DNA from: Macrostomum hystrix
Lineage: Eukaryota; Platyhelminthes; Macrostomidae
NCBI GenBank assembly: GCA_950097015.1
Contig: CATNEN010000031.1
Span: 2,108,001 to 2,172,000, forward strand
Direction of reading: 5' to 3'
DNA length: 64,000 nucleotides
The position numbers and the translations under genes were made by a program. Positions 11,213 through 21,900 of the stretch are shown here, in pieces (the stretch's first letter is position 1; each line of letters begins with the position of its first letter). The notes beneath the pieces were generated by a model, which saw nothing but the letters and a program-made list of their open reading frames with translations, did no database searches and was not told the DNA's origin.

Positions 11213-11660
11213 AAGGCCGGAGGCTGGAAAGGGGTAGAAGAGGGAGGATTGAAAGGCCGGGAAGGGTAGAAGAGGGAGGATTGAAAGGCCGGGAAGGGTA
11301 GAAGAGGGAGGATTGAAAGGCCGGGAAGGGTAGAAGAGGGAGGATTGAAAGGCCGGGAAGGGTAGAAGAGGGAGGATTGAAAGTCCGGGAAGGGTAGAAG
11401 AGGGAGGATTGAAAGGCCGGGAAGGGTAGAAGAGGGAGGATTGAAAGGCCGGGAAGGGTAGAAGAGGGAGGATTGAAAGGCCGGGAAGGGTAGAAGAGGG
11501 AGGATTGAAAGGCCGGGAAGGGTAGAAGAGGGAGGATTGAAAGGCCGGGAAGGGTAGAAGAGGGAGGATTGAAAGGCCGGGAAGGGTAGAAGAGGGAGGA
11601 TTGAAAGGCCGGGAAGGGTAGAAGAGGGAGGATTGAAAGGCCGGGAAGGGTAGAAGAGTG
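11213..11660. repeat. 32-bp tandem array (about 14 copies)
   Basis: Monomers are highly uniform and contain GGATTGAAAGGCCGGGAAGG followed by GTAGAAGAGG. The repeat lacks stops in one minus-strand frame, giving a false 205-codon open frame rich in Pro/Leu/Ser/Phe. Confidence 0.96.
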
Positions 11661-12344
11661 TGGCTGAAGTGTTCAGATATGACGAAAAAGTAAAATCTTG
11701 ACTTTCTTTTTAATTTTCTTGAAAACGGCAGCTTCAAAGTAGAAAATTACAATAGAGATATGTTTGGCGACAGCGTTTTACTACGAGTAGCTAATGGAAC
11801 AAACAATAGTCTTTTAGCTAGCAAACAATTATACAGAGCACGGGTTGACAAACAATCAGGTTTACAAAAATAAGAAAGCTATTTTCAACAGAAAAATGCA
11901 CACCAGTAACTGAGGGTAAGCGTTTGTAGCTTAAATAGGTTAGCTTCAGATACTCGTAATATACCTGGGCACCAGTTGAATAGATCAATAGATTTGAATG
12001 AAACGGGTTTCATCGATTATAATTTATCTTCAAGTCCAAATATCAATCGTTGCTCTAATCTTAAGTTCGGGACTAAAATGGAGTTTCAAAACTCGAATAC
12101 CGGAAAATCCAGTACAAAATGAAATACGACAGCAATAAGGTACGCTAAATAAAAAAAATCGGAGCAGACAGCCCAGGCCGCCTGAACTATCTCGACAGGA
12201 AACAATGGCATAACCAGAACATCACAGAGTCAGGTCTCAACTAATTGCAAGTGCAATTGCAAGTAACAGTTTTCTTTGAACAATTTAGCGAAACAAATAT
12301 TGATGAGATATTGGCTAAGCGTATCAAATATACAATTGGCTCCC
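11661..12344. other. Intergenic sequence downstream of SUPT20H
   Basis: No gene or repeat was recognised between the 32-bp array and the SUPT20H poly(A) signal. Confidence 0.5.
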
Positions 12345-12350
12345 TTTATT
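12345..12350 (-). terminator. Poly(A) signal of SUPT20H
   Basis: AATAAA on the minus strand lies about 75 bp past the stop codon of the SUPT20H frame. Confidence 0.55.
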
Positions 12351-12421
12351 ATATATATAATCTTTAAAAGGCCACTGGTAAGGCTATATGAATCAAACTA
12401 GACAGATTAGGGCGAGGCTGG

Positions 12422-14935
12422 CTAAGGCGGCTGCTGCAAATGCAGCTGAAGAGGAGTCGCATGATGGCTCAAGCTGTGCACAACCGGCTTGGCGGTAGCC
12501 GAGGCGGCCGCGGCGGCAGCGGCCGCAGCAGCGCCCAGAGCGGCTTGCATTCCAGGAGGCAGACTTGCGTGATGGTGCTGCTGTTGCTGTTGCTGCTGCT
12601 GAGGGTGATGATGATTGTGAAACTGCAATGGCAAACCAGTTGAGACTGAAACTGCTCCAATAGTAGAGTTGTGCTGAAGCTGAGCTAACTGCTGCTGGTC
12701 CGCCTGCTGCTGCGGTGAATGAAGGCTCTGCTGAGATTGCGGCGCAGTGGCGACAGTCACGGGAAGCCTGTGCCCGGTGGTCACCACCTGGATGCGCGGC
12801 CGCTGAAGTACGTGAGCGGGCAGGCGCGCAGCTGCGATCCTATGCTGCTGCTGCTGAAGATGTTGCACATGTTGAACATGCTGAACATGCTGCACGTGCT
12901 GTATCTGATGCACTTGCTGCTGCTGCTGTTGATGAGGCAGTGCCGGTCGGTAGAACGGCTGTGCAGCCACCACAGCCATCTGATGCGGCCCACCGTATGT
13001 GACGGCAGCGAGCGCTTGAGCAGTCTGCGGCCCGCCATAGGTGACGGCGGTCAGAGTTTGTGCAGTGTGCGGAACTGCTCCAGGCTGGGCTGCAGGGCCC
13101 TGGAATCGGACTGGACCTGCTGGGGACACTGAGACTAGACTGCCGGCTGGCATTGCCGAGCCTTGAAATATGGCAGCTGATGGCACTAAATTTAACTGCT
13201 GATGTTGCTGTTGCTGCACTTGATGCTGCGGACGTCGGTGCTGCTGCGGAGGCTGCGAGGGTGGCTGCATGAGGGAAGCAGCGGGAACTGCGGCTGCTCC
13301 ATTGGACAGCGAGTGAACTGCCGGCCTACTGGTCTGCATGGTCTTAACAGGCACAACAGACCCAGAGGCTGTCGTTGAGACAATCTGCAAAGAAGAAGCA
13401 GCGCCGCCCATCGTGTGAACTGGAAATCGAGGCACCTGAGACGGTGGCAATGGTTTCGACAAAGGAGCTGCCATCAAAGTTCCCTGAGACAGCGAGGCGG
13501 TTAACAAAGGTGAATGCGAAGGATTTGACTGTGGCGTCAGAGACGAAAGAGGCGGTGGCGGCGGCGGTGGAGGAGGCGGCGGCGGCGGCATGGAAGAAGC
13601 TTGCAAAACGGCAGCGTGCTGAGTTCCCAGCAATTGGGGTGTGTGAATCTTCTGCGGCGGCATGCCGGGCTGGCGCCTGACAACCTCGGCCTGGTGGCGC
13701 CCTCGATCCGTCAGAAGGTCTGCATATTGGCGCAAGAAGACGCGTACAGAGGCGGCCCTGCCAAGCTCTGCAGCGTAGCGGACTGGCTCCTCCGGACGTT
13801 GGCCTTGAACACTGCCGCCGGGAGCGAGTTTTTCAACGGTGAACTGGCCGAAATGCCGACCGTCTGGCCGGCGTTTCAAAACGCGCAGTCGGTGTAAATA
13901 AGGGCATCGGTGGCCAGGCTGAACTCGGACCTCAACTTCCTCCACCAGGGTGTCCGAGAATTCGCATTCTTGCGGCTGACCTGCCGTGGAGGCGGCAGCG
14001 GCGGCTGCAGCTGCGGCATTCGTTGGCACAATGCGATCCGACGGGAATGGGTAGGGTTCCTGCGGCGCCTCTCGCCGTCGTGTCTCATGGCAGAGCCGTT
14101 CCGTCTCCGCCAATTCGTATGTCGGTCGCCAGAAGTCCACCGACTGGTTGCCGCGACGACTACCTAGGAGGTCCCGAATTGACGGTCTCTGCGGACGCAT
14201 CGTTGGCTGCTGTAGCACTGCAGCCAGCTGACTAGGATCGTCCTCCAGTTGGCTTGGCGACGGAGGCGCTGGCAGGTTCAACGCCTGCCTTCGTTGAGCT
14301 TCGTGAGATAAATCTGCTAACTGCTGACGCTTGGCACGACGCCGCTGACGGCCGATGCTGCGCTCGTCGAGGCGACTCTGCAGGTAGGCAAGCAGGCGGC
14401 GACACTCACCACTGCCGCTGACGCCGCCGTTGACTGGCGGCAACCTCAGCGGTTCCAGATCAAGCGGAGTGGCGGATTCGGCCAGATTAATAGCTTCGGC
14501 TTCGGCCTCTAACGGAGTCAAATGCCGCCTGCCAGGGCCGGCCTGTTGCCGCAGCTGATCCCACAGGAACTCGTGTGTCGGACGCAGGGCGATGCGCCGC
14601 CTAGACCGATTGGTCTTGGATTGGCGAACGTCGACCACTTCGAGGGCTACGCCGGCGCCACCGCCATCGCCGATGTCGGCCTGAAAAATGTCTGGATAGT
14701 CGCGCAGATACTCCAACAGGTAGCTGGGTAGGTAGCCTAGCTCCATCAGCTCTAATAGGCCTTCGTCTTCCTCGTAGGAGTAGCAATGAGTGAAGCTGTC
14801 ATCCGGCTTAGGACAAGCGAACACCAACGAGAAGCCAACCTCCGGGCTATTCAACACCAGCGACAGAGTTGGCGAACTCTGTGAGCTCGACAACAGATCC
14901 GTGAAAGACATTGCGGGCGGTGCAAATGTTTGCAC
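12422..14935 (-). CDS. SUPT20H: SUPT20H-like SAGA complex subunit (Spt20 / p38IP)
   Basis: The frame is 837 codons from the splice acceptor at 14935, or 829 codons if translation starts at the first ATG (14911, MSFTDLLSSS). Family landmarks occur in the expected order: a Spt20-domain block with RRIALRPTHEFLWDQL; an LAESATPLDLEPLR segment; a basic RRRAKRQQLADLSHEA segment; a DFWRPTYELAETERL motif; an ECEF stretch followed by a conserved pair of strands ending GQFTVEKLAPGG; and ASVRVFLRQYADLL. The C-terminal half is low complexity, with a proline run near residues 450-465, Gln-, His- and Ala-rich tracts. In yeast and animals Spt20 is a structural subunit of the SAGA histone acetyltransferase coactivator, and the animal protein also binds p38. 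The N-terminal helix region of the human protein is absent from this exon. It must lie in an upstream exon, or the gene begins here with a trans-spliced leader. Confidence 0.85.
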   Translation of the reverse strand: MQTFAPPAMSFTDLLSSSQSSPTLSLVLNSPEVGFSLVFACPKPDDSFTHCYSYEEDEGLLELMELGYLPSYLLEYLRDYPDIFQADIGDGGGAGVALEVVDVRQSKTNRSRRRIALRPTHEFLWDQLRQQAGPGRRHLTPLEAEAEAINLAESATPLDLEPLRLPPVNGGVSGSGECRRLLAYLQSRLDERSIGRQRRRAKRQQLADLSHEAQRRQALNLPAPPSPSQLEDDPSQLAAVLQQPTMRPQRPSIRDLLGSRRGNQSVDFWRPTYELAETERLCHETRRREAPQEPYPFPSDRIVPTNAAAAAAAAASTAGQPQECEFSDTLVEEVEVRVQPGHRCPYLHRLRVLKRRPDGRHFGQFTVEKLAPGGSVQGQRPEEPVRYAAELGRAASVRVFLRQYADLLTDRGRHQAEVVRRQPGMPPQKIHTPQLLGTQHAAVLQASSMPPPPPPPPPPPPPLSSLTPQSNPSHSPLLTASLSQGTLMAAPLSKPLPPSQVPRFPVHTMGGAASSLQIVSTTASGSVVPVKTMQTSRPAVHSLSNGAAAVPAASLMQPPSQPPQQHRRPQHQVQQQQHQQLNLVPSAAIFQGSAMPAGSLVSVSPAGPVRFQGPAAQPGAVPHTAQTLTAVTYGGPQTAQALAAVTYGGPHQMAVVAAQPFYRPALPHQQQQQQVHQIQHVQHVQHVQHVQHLQQQQHRIAAARLPAHVLQRPRIQVVTTGHRLPVTVATAPQSQQSLHSPQQQADQQQLAQLQHNSTIGAVSVSTGLPLQFHNHHHPQQQQQQQQHHHASLPPGMQAALGAAAAAAAAAASATAKPVVHSLSHHATPLQLHLQQPP

Positions 14936-15310
14936 CTGAGCAGCAAATTGAAACTGAAGGCTTTACCTTCCACTGGTCTGCTCCCGTACCCAGCAATCAC
15001 GATGGCTGAGAGACAAGGGTCCGAGAGAAACAGGAGCCCGGCTGATAGGTAAATCAGATTTGGAGAAAATGTGAGTTCACAAGTCTGGCCTTCTTAATGC
15101 ATGGGATCCGGCGGCTGAGGGCCGACTGCCCGACGCTTGAATCTGCAGCTGAAAAGGCGGTGTGGTGGCACCTGGCCCGCATTTAAACAGTGCTAAAAAT
15201 CTAATTTGAAAGGCTAGTGACGGTTAAAAACAATTGGATTTTCGGGTTACTGGTAGTCGCACTAAAAATTAATCGGTAGGCTAGTGACAGCCTACTGATC
15301 AAACCCGGTT
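14936..15310. other. Upstream region of SUPT20H
   Basis: On the minus strand a strong pyrimidine tract and TGCTGCTCAG acceptor precede the SUPT20H frame. A GTAAAG donor-like site stands only 31 bp upstream of that acceptor. A 44-bp piece between a TTGTCTCTCAG acceptor and this donor might be a small exon. No other coding sequence was found. Confidence 0.35.
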
Positions 15311-15415
15311 AGCACAGTGAAAGTGTACACACTGCCTGACAGTGTATAGCCCTGTGTGACTGCGTGTGTGCTCAGGAGTCAGAGGAATGGGCAGAGTTAT
15401 CCTCTCGCTCGCTAC
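15311..15415 (+). mobile_element. Eroded fragment of SINE family B
   Basis: It shares the order AGTGTACAC, CACTGCCTGAC, GTGTGTGCTCAGGAGTCAG and AATGGGCAGAGTT with full copies. It lacks the tRNA head and much of the body. Confidence 0.6.
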
Positions 15416-15664
15416 GAACTGGTCACTCACTGGTCAGCCCCGGTGGAGGTGGGAGGTGGGAGCACTAAGCACTAAATTAAGTATTAATAAATCATAAACT
15501 TACACGCAGAAGATAATATGCAAAGTATTTGTATATTTATTATATCGCCAAATGTAAATGAGCTATTGGCATGGATACCGTATCATAATGAATTTACTGG
15601 GACTTTACCGGAGACAAACTGCTTCAAAAAAGTCAGTAGACAGCATCAAACGATGTAAAAATGG

Positions 15665-15670
15665 TTTATT
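15665..15670 (-). terminator. Candidate poly(A) signal of GSTZ1
   Basis: AATAAA on the minus strand lies about 225 bp past the GSTZ1 stop codon. It is a reasonable candidate, but there is no independent support. Confidence 0.35.
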
Positions 15671-15892
15671 TCACATCTAAGACACGATTCACTTATTTAC
15701 TACTGCATAGTTAAAAGCACAAGAAGTCGTATAATAAATGTAACAAAAAGATATAATTTACGCAAAGAAATAAAAGTCATAACCGAACTAGTAACAACAG
15801 CCGCTAACAAAAATGTGGACATCTTTGAAAATCCTAGCTTGATGTAGTAAAAAACGCTAAGACACAATTTGAAAACCTGCCTCACGAAGTGA

Positions 15893-18317
15893 TTATTGCA
15901 TTCGCAGTTCATCCGGGCAGTCGGGCTGCTTCTCCGGCCTGGCCTCAATGAAGGCCTGCTGTTCCATCAGGGCCTGATTAATTCGGCTAATAGTTGGGAA
16001 TTGAGTCATATCTACACTGAATCGGCCGGCATTGTACACCTGGGGTACTAGGCATAGGTCGGCTATGCTAATGCTGTTCTTATAGCAGTACTTGCCGGAT
16101 GTCTCAATGAGGCGCTTCTCAAGGGCCTGGAAGCCACGCTCGATCCAGTAGCGGCCCCAGTCGGCCTTCTTATCCTCGCCGGCGCGGGCGCCCACCTGAG
16201 GTTGGAGACGGGAGATCAAGGCTAATGAAGGCTGAAGAGGGCAGATAAGAGATAATGGCTGTGCCACAGAAGGCTGATAAGGAGTAATGGCTGTGCCACA
16301 GAAGGGTGATAAGGAGTAATGGCTGTGCCACAGAAGGGTGATAAGGAGTAATGGCTGTGCCACAGAAGGGTGATAAGGAGTAATGGCTGTGCCACAGAAG
16401 GGTGATAAGGAGTAACGGCTGTGCCAAAGAAGGCTGATAAGGAGCATTGGCTGTGCCACAGAAGGCTGATAAGGAGTAACGGCTGTGCCAAAGAAGGCTG
16501 ATAAGGAGTAACGGCTGTGCCAAAGAAGGCTGATAAGGAGCATTGGCTGTGCCACAGAAGACTGATAAGGAGTATTGGCTGTGGCAGAATGTACATAAGG
16601 ATTAGTGGATGTGGCAGAGATAGCAGACAATGGTTCAGACAATCATTCAATCGATGCTCACTGATGGATTCTGCAGCGGCTGAATTCCGGAGGCAATAAT
16701 TTCGGTGAGCTCGCGAACTATCGCCCGCTCCACTGGAAGATCGGGCAGCAGACGGGTGCCCCGGTCTTTGTAGGCCTCCTCGAGATATTCAATGATAGCC
16801 AAAGACTGGGTCATTGTGTGCCCATCGATCACCAGCGTTGGCACCTGCCCCATTGGACAGACGGCTAAGTATTCATCCGATCGATTCTCGCCTTTTAGTA
16901 GGTTAATTGGCCGGGTATCGAACTCAAGACCTTTCAGCAATAGAGCGATGCGAACACGCCAGGAGCACGAAGAACGAAAGTAGGAGTACAGGATTGGCTG
17001 GAAACAACAAGGTAAAATGGAAATACAAGAGTGGTACTTATTCTTAACTTTGTCAAGATTTGTCACTTAGTCTCAATCTGGACCGAAAAGAGACATACTC
17101 TAGTGTGTCATTACGTAACCGGTTCTCTAGTGCGTCTTTGTGCAACTGGTCCTCTAGTGTGTCTTTGTGCAACTGGTCCTCTAGTGTGTCATTACGTAAC
17201 TGGTTCTCTAGTGCGTCTTTGTGCAACTGGTTCCCTAGTGCGTCTTTGTGCAACTGGTCCTCTAGTGCGTCTTTGTGCAACTGGTCCTCTAGTGTGTCAT
17301 TACGTAACCGGTTCTCTAGTGCGTCTTTGTGCAACTGGTCCTCTAGTGCGTCTTTGTGCAACTGGTCCTCTAGTGCGTCTTTGTGCAACTGGTCCTCTAG
17401 TGTGTCATTACGTAACTGGTTCTCTAGTGCGTCTTTGTGCAACTGGTTCTCTAGTGCGTCTTTGTGCAACTGGTCCTCTAGTGCGTCTTTGTGTGTGCAA
17501 CTGGTCCTCTAGTGTGTCTTTGTGCAACTGGTCCTCTAGTGTGTCATTACGTAACTGGTTCTCTAGTGCGTCTTTGTGCAACTGGTTCTCTAGTGCGTCT
17601 TTGTGCAACTGGTCCTCTAGTGCGTCTTTGTGCAACTGGTCCTCTAGTGTGTCATTACGTAACTGGTTCTCTAGTGCGTCTTTGTGCAACTGGTTCTCTA
17701 GTGCGTCTTTGTGCAACTGGTTCTCTAGTGCGTCTTTGTGCAACTGGTCCTCTAGTGTGTCTAAATGCAACTTGTCCTCTAGTGTGTCTAAATGCAACTT
17801 GTCCTCTAGTGTGTCTTTGTGCAGCTGGTCCTCTAGTGTGTCTTTATGCAACTGGTCCTTAGTGGGTCTTTATGCAACTGGTCCTCTAGTGTGTCTTTAT
17901 GCAACTGGTCCTCTAGTGTGTCTTTATGCAACTGGTCCTTAGTGGGTCTTTATGCAACTGGCCCTCTAGTGTGTCTTTGTGCAGCTGGTCTTCTAGTGTT
18001 TCTTTATGCAACAGGTCCTCTAGTGTGTCTTTATGCAGCTGGTCCTTCAGTGTCTCTTTATGCGACTGGTCCTTCAGTGTCTCTTTATGCGACTGTCCTT
18101 CAGTGTCTCTTTATGCAGCTGGTCCTTCAGTGTCTCTTTATGCGACTGGTCCTTCAGTGTCTCTTTATGCGACTGGTCCTTCAGTGTCTCTTTATGCGAC
18201 TGGTCCTTCAGTGTCTCTTTATGCGACTGGTCCTCAAGTGGGAGAAAATTTATATTAACTGGCTATCATTTGGCTTTAATTTAAACTAATGCATTTACAT
18301 ACCTTTGCTGCAGACAT
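15893..18317 (-). CDS. GSTZ1: Maleylacetoacetate isomerase / glutathione S-transferase zeta
   Basis: Three exons join in phase. Exon 1, 18303-18317, encodes MSAAK before a GTATGT donor. Exon 2, 16662-16997, starts after TTGTTTCCAG and opens [19 protein letters not shown]. Exon 3, 15893-16195, starts [17 protein letters not shown] after an AACCTCAG acceptor. The total is 654 nt, or 217 residues, against 216 in human. The catalytic SSC motif falls at residues 14-16, exactly as in the human enzyme. [10 protein letters not shown] and [13 protein letters not shown] are the thioredoxin-fold glutathione site, and [12 protein letters not shown] is the zeta-class C-terminal signature. The enzyme is cytosolic or mitochondrial and uses glutathione to isomerise maleylacetoacetate to fumarylacetoacetate in tyrosine/phenylalanine catabolism. 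Both introns are filled mainly by tandem repeats (27-bp and 32-bp arrays). Confidence 0.95.
16225..16600. repeat. 32-bp tandem array in GSTZ1 intron 2
   Basis: About 11-12 copies contain GGCTGTGCCACAGAAG and GATAAGGAGTAATGG. It lies between exon 3 and exon 2 of GSTZ1 and makes up most of that intron. It gives false open frames that run on into exon 3. Confidence 0.95.
17095..18240. repeat. 27-bp tandem array in GSTZ1 intron 1 (about 42 copies)
   Basis: Three monomer types are interleaved. Their cores are GTGCGTCTTTGTGCAACTGG, GTGTGTCATTACGTAACTGG and, toward the right end, CAGTGTCTCTTTATGCGACT. The first two alternate in a recurring order, suggesting block duplication. The third forms a homogeneous run at 18040-18230. 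The whole array is intronic. Long frames on both strands are artefacts of a 27-bp unit without stops. Confidence 0.95.
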
Positions 18318-18967
18318 GATTATACGGCCGCACAGTCAGAAACAAAGTATAAAATTTGCGTCACTGCAATAAAACGTGAAGAATTTTTGCAGATTATCGG
18401 TAAAGCAAAACAACCTAAGAGCATTTTAATTACTGCTAATATCAAATGTTAATTCTCAATTTAAAAGAAAGATTAAATAAACCTAGTTTTATTCACAACT
18501 TACAATAAGGTTAATAAGTTAAGACATCATATTGTAACGCATGGATAGTCATACTCGTACAAGTAGAAGTAGTTAAGAGGAATATTGAAAAGTTAGTATA
18601 TTTTTATTTTACAAACTTAAGAAAACAATTTGCACACCGAGTTAGACAATGAGACACCAACATATTCACCGTTGAAACTTGTTTAAAAAAGTGAATGAAT
18701 GCTGCTGCTACTGTACAAACAGTCAGATCAGACACAATGATCACGTGAATGCAAACAAACGCCATGAAAGTAAGTTTTTTGCAACTTTTGAAAGTTTCAA
18801 TGATCCTTTATATGTGCACTGTCTAATTTAATTGCGCAATAAAAGCGGTTTTGCCAATAATTATCCTACAGCCACACATGCGGCTGCCTAAAAAAACCAG
18901 TGGCTAAGTATAACTGTAGAACACCTAGAAAACTTTGCCACAATGGAGTCCTGGCCTTTAAAACTCA
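18318..18967. other. Intergenic AT-rich region between GSTZ1 and CRNKL1
   Basis: It contains the GSTZ1 promoter (minus strand, immediately above 18317) and the 3' flank of CRNKL1. An ATTAAA variant on the minus strand near 18827 could serve CRNKL1 polyadenylation. No gene was seen. Confidence 0.4.
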
Positions 18968-21900
18968 TCAGTGTGAGTCCCTGTCAACACCGCCGCCTCC
19001 GCCAGCTGAACGATCCTCCTGCTCAACTTCATCTTTGTCGTCTTCTTCATCCTCGGAGTCCTCTTCTATGTCTTCGTCAGCGTCGTCGTCATCATCTTCG
19101 TCTTCATTCTCTTCGTCGAGATCGACTCCGCCACCGTCCTGACGTCGGCGCCAACGCTTGGCCAAGCTGAGCAGTTGCAGATTTGGCTGCTGCCGCTCGT
19201 CTGGGAACAGAAGCTCTTCGAATTCTTCCCAACCGCCGTCGTCTGTGCGGCGCCTACGCGTAACCCGCTCGGGCAACAGGTCCAGGACTCGGCGAACTGA
19301 TGGTTGCTCGTCGACTCGATCCGACGCATCGGCAGCCTGGCGCCGTTCAAACTCCAGCCAGGCCTCCAGCAGGACCAGCCGTTGGGCCGGATCGCGGCCA
19401 TATCGCATCGCTGCGTCCGCCTCGGTGTAGACTCGCCTGGCCGCATCGGCGCCATCGCCGTGCGCCTCTTCGAAGCCGGCGAAGCTCAGCCAAACCTTGA
19501 CGTGCTGGGTGCGTTCAAGCAGTTCGCGGTATAACGATCTAGCATTGCTAAATTCTTCCGATTCGATTTCAAAGTCAATGAAGCCTTTCCAAAGCAGCTC
19601 CGGCATGTCTAGCCGAGGCTGGCCAACGGCCAGTCGATAGATAGCCCTGGCCCGATCTAGGTCACCCAGTACGGTCTCAAATTCTGCGAATCGCATCCAA
19701 GTCTGACAATTGTCGGGCGAAAATTCTAGAAATTTTTCATACAATCTTCGGCAACGATCGAATTCGCGCAATTGAATCTCTAGCTCTATGTAGCCGCGAA
19801 ATAGGCGCTCCTTGGGACACCGGCCCAGCGCCTGGCCCAGCAACCGCCTGGCAGCCGCAACGTTGCGTTGGCGAACTTCAAATTTAGCAAATAATAGCCA
19901 GACCTTGGCAAAGGTGAACTTCTTATGCGGCACCACAGTCAGACAGGTCTGGTACACCTCTCTAGTACGCTGCATATCAGTGGCCACTAGCTCCTCAAAC
20001 AGGGCATAGTAGATCCACAGGTAGATGTAGCGACGCCAGTGCTGCTTTTCCTCAAATGGCGGCAAGCAGGCGATGGCTTTCTCGTAGATTTGACGGACAT
20101 CGTCAACCTGGCCAGTGGTTGCCAGTTCCTCTTCGGCTAAGCGAATGAAATCGAACCAAGCGTCGTAATTGAGCGGATTCTCTTCCAGTTCGTTCTCGTA
20201 TTTTAATCGACGCTTGTTAATTACTACACTCTCGATGGCGCCTCTATCGCCGTACTTTTTCTCGTGCACAGTGTAGGCCTTGTAGATTTCAGCCTGCTCA
20301 GATTTTGGCAAGTTGTCCAACGCGAATCGATAGATGAAACGGGCCCGCTCGTGCTCCTTTTGACGCTCTTCGAATCGGGCGAATTCAATCAGCAGGCGGG
20401 AGTCGGGATTCTCGTTGCCATAGAATTCCACGCCGCGTTCGAACACCTGCGAACGGGTGCGTTTTATGATAGAATCTAAGTATTCTACTATGAGTAGAAT
20501 GAGTTCAAAACATATCTTGCGTCATTCCTAAAGTTATCCTCTATGTTTATGTACGCACATTGTTAAAAAAATTATTTAGCCTAACAAACAACAACAATAA
20601 CAATACACGCTAGCCCCAAAAGTGAGGAAGGCAGCGGCAGAGCGCGCGAACGTGGTCTGCGCCGGTGGCAGTGTCGGGCGCCCCGGCGTCACTCAGCAGG
20701 CAGTCGATGTAGTGGCGGGTCCGCTACGCTTGTTAATTAATTTAGCCTAAATGGGCCTTACATTCATACAGACAACGGCACAGCTGCTGTTATCCCGCGG
20801 CGCATAGAATGGATATGTACAGCTTTTCAGTCCATGGACTGGGAAGACCGCCAAGTTACAAATTATCCTAGCTAATGATGGTAGCTATTTTACAACTGGG
20901 TGAAATTATTGGGGAATTAAGTATCTTGCTCGAGGACCTGAATCCCTAAGCTGAGATTCGAACTCCCGACCTCTCCTTAAAAGGTCGGAAGTTCTAACCA
21001 CTGGGCTACAAGCTAATATAATATAATATTAGAATGTTCTAAGTGCACAAGTACTTTCATGGAATTACTGCTCGTGTAAAATACATCCTATTCTAAGCCT
21101 GCTAGTTGTGTACACTTTTCATATTATAATGAGTCGTCAGAACGCCTCCTCTACAGATAAGCCGCCACTCACCTCCCGCGCGCTAGCCAGGTAGCCGTTT
21201 CTCTCCTCGAACTTGGCATACTTAATCCAGTTCTTGGGCTCCGGATGAACCAGAACGAATCTCTCGTAGATCTTGCGCGCCCTGTCTAGCTCTTTGTAGC
21301 GCAGTTCAAAATTAATATAGGAATGCCAGGCCTGCTCGTCCGGCTCCCATTCCATGAAGCGCTCGAAAATCTGCCTGGCGCCAGCCACATTGCCCAGCAT
21401 CTCCTCCATGTAGGCGTATTTGTACCAGAACTGGCTGACTCTGGGCAGGATCGACACCGCCCGATCGAAGATGTTCCTGGCGTGGTTCACCTGCGAGTTA
21501 ATTGAGACAAATGAAATACGCGACTTGATGCTTCAATTAGTTTGAAACAATAATAATAATAATAATAATTGATTACACCTGTCCCGATTGGGCCAGATGT
21601 GCGGCCGACAGCACAGACGCAGCTATTGCGCCGCGCATCTGAAGGCTGCGTACAGCTGTTCAGTCCATGGACTGGGGGGACGCCACATCCACCCTCAATT
21701 ACCCCAGCTAATGCTGGTACACATTTAACAGCTGGGTGAACTGAAGCAATGCAGAGTCAAGTGCCTTGCTAAAGGACACAAATTGTTCCAGTGGAGTCGG
21801 GAATCGAACCCCCGACCTTCAAGTCGTGATTCCGACGCTCTAACCACAAGGCAAGGCTACAACCTCACTTTGAAACAAACGCTTGAAACAAAACTGTCTC

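Noticed and set aside
12719-13132. Plus-strand frames across SUPT20H
   Set aside because: These are shadows generated by CAG/CTG-rich codons of the minus-strand gene.
21783-21868. Genuine tRNA gene
   Set aside because: The box A/box B sequence belongs to a SINE head. It cannot fold into a full cloverleaf, is followed by SINE body and tail, and recurs at other sites.
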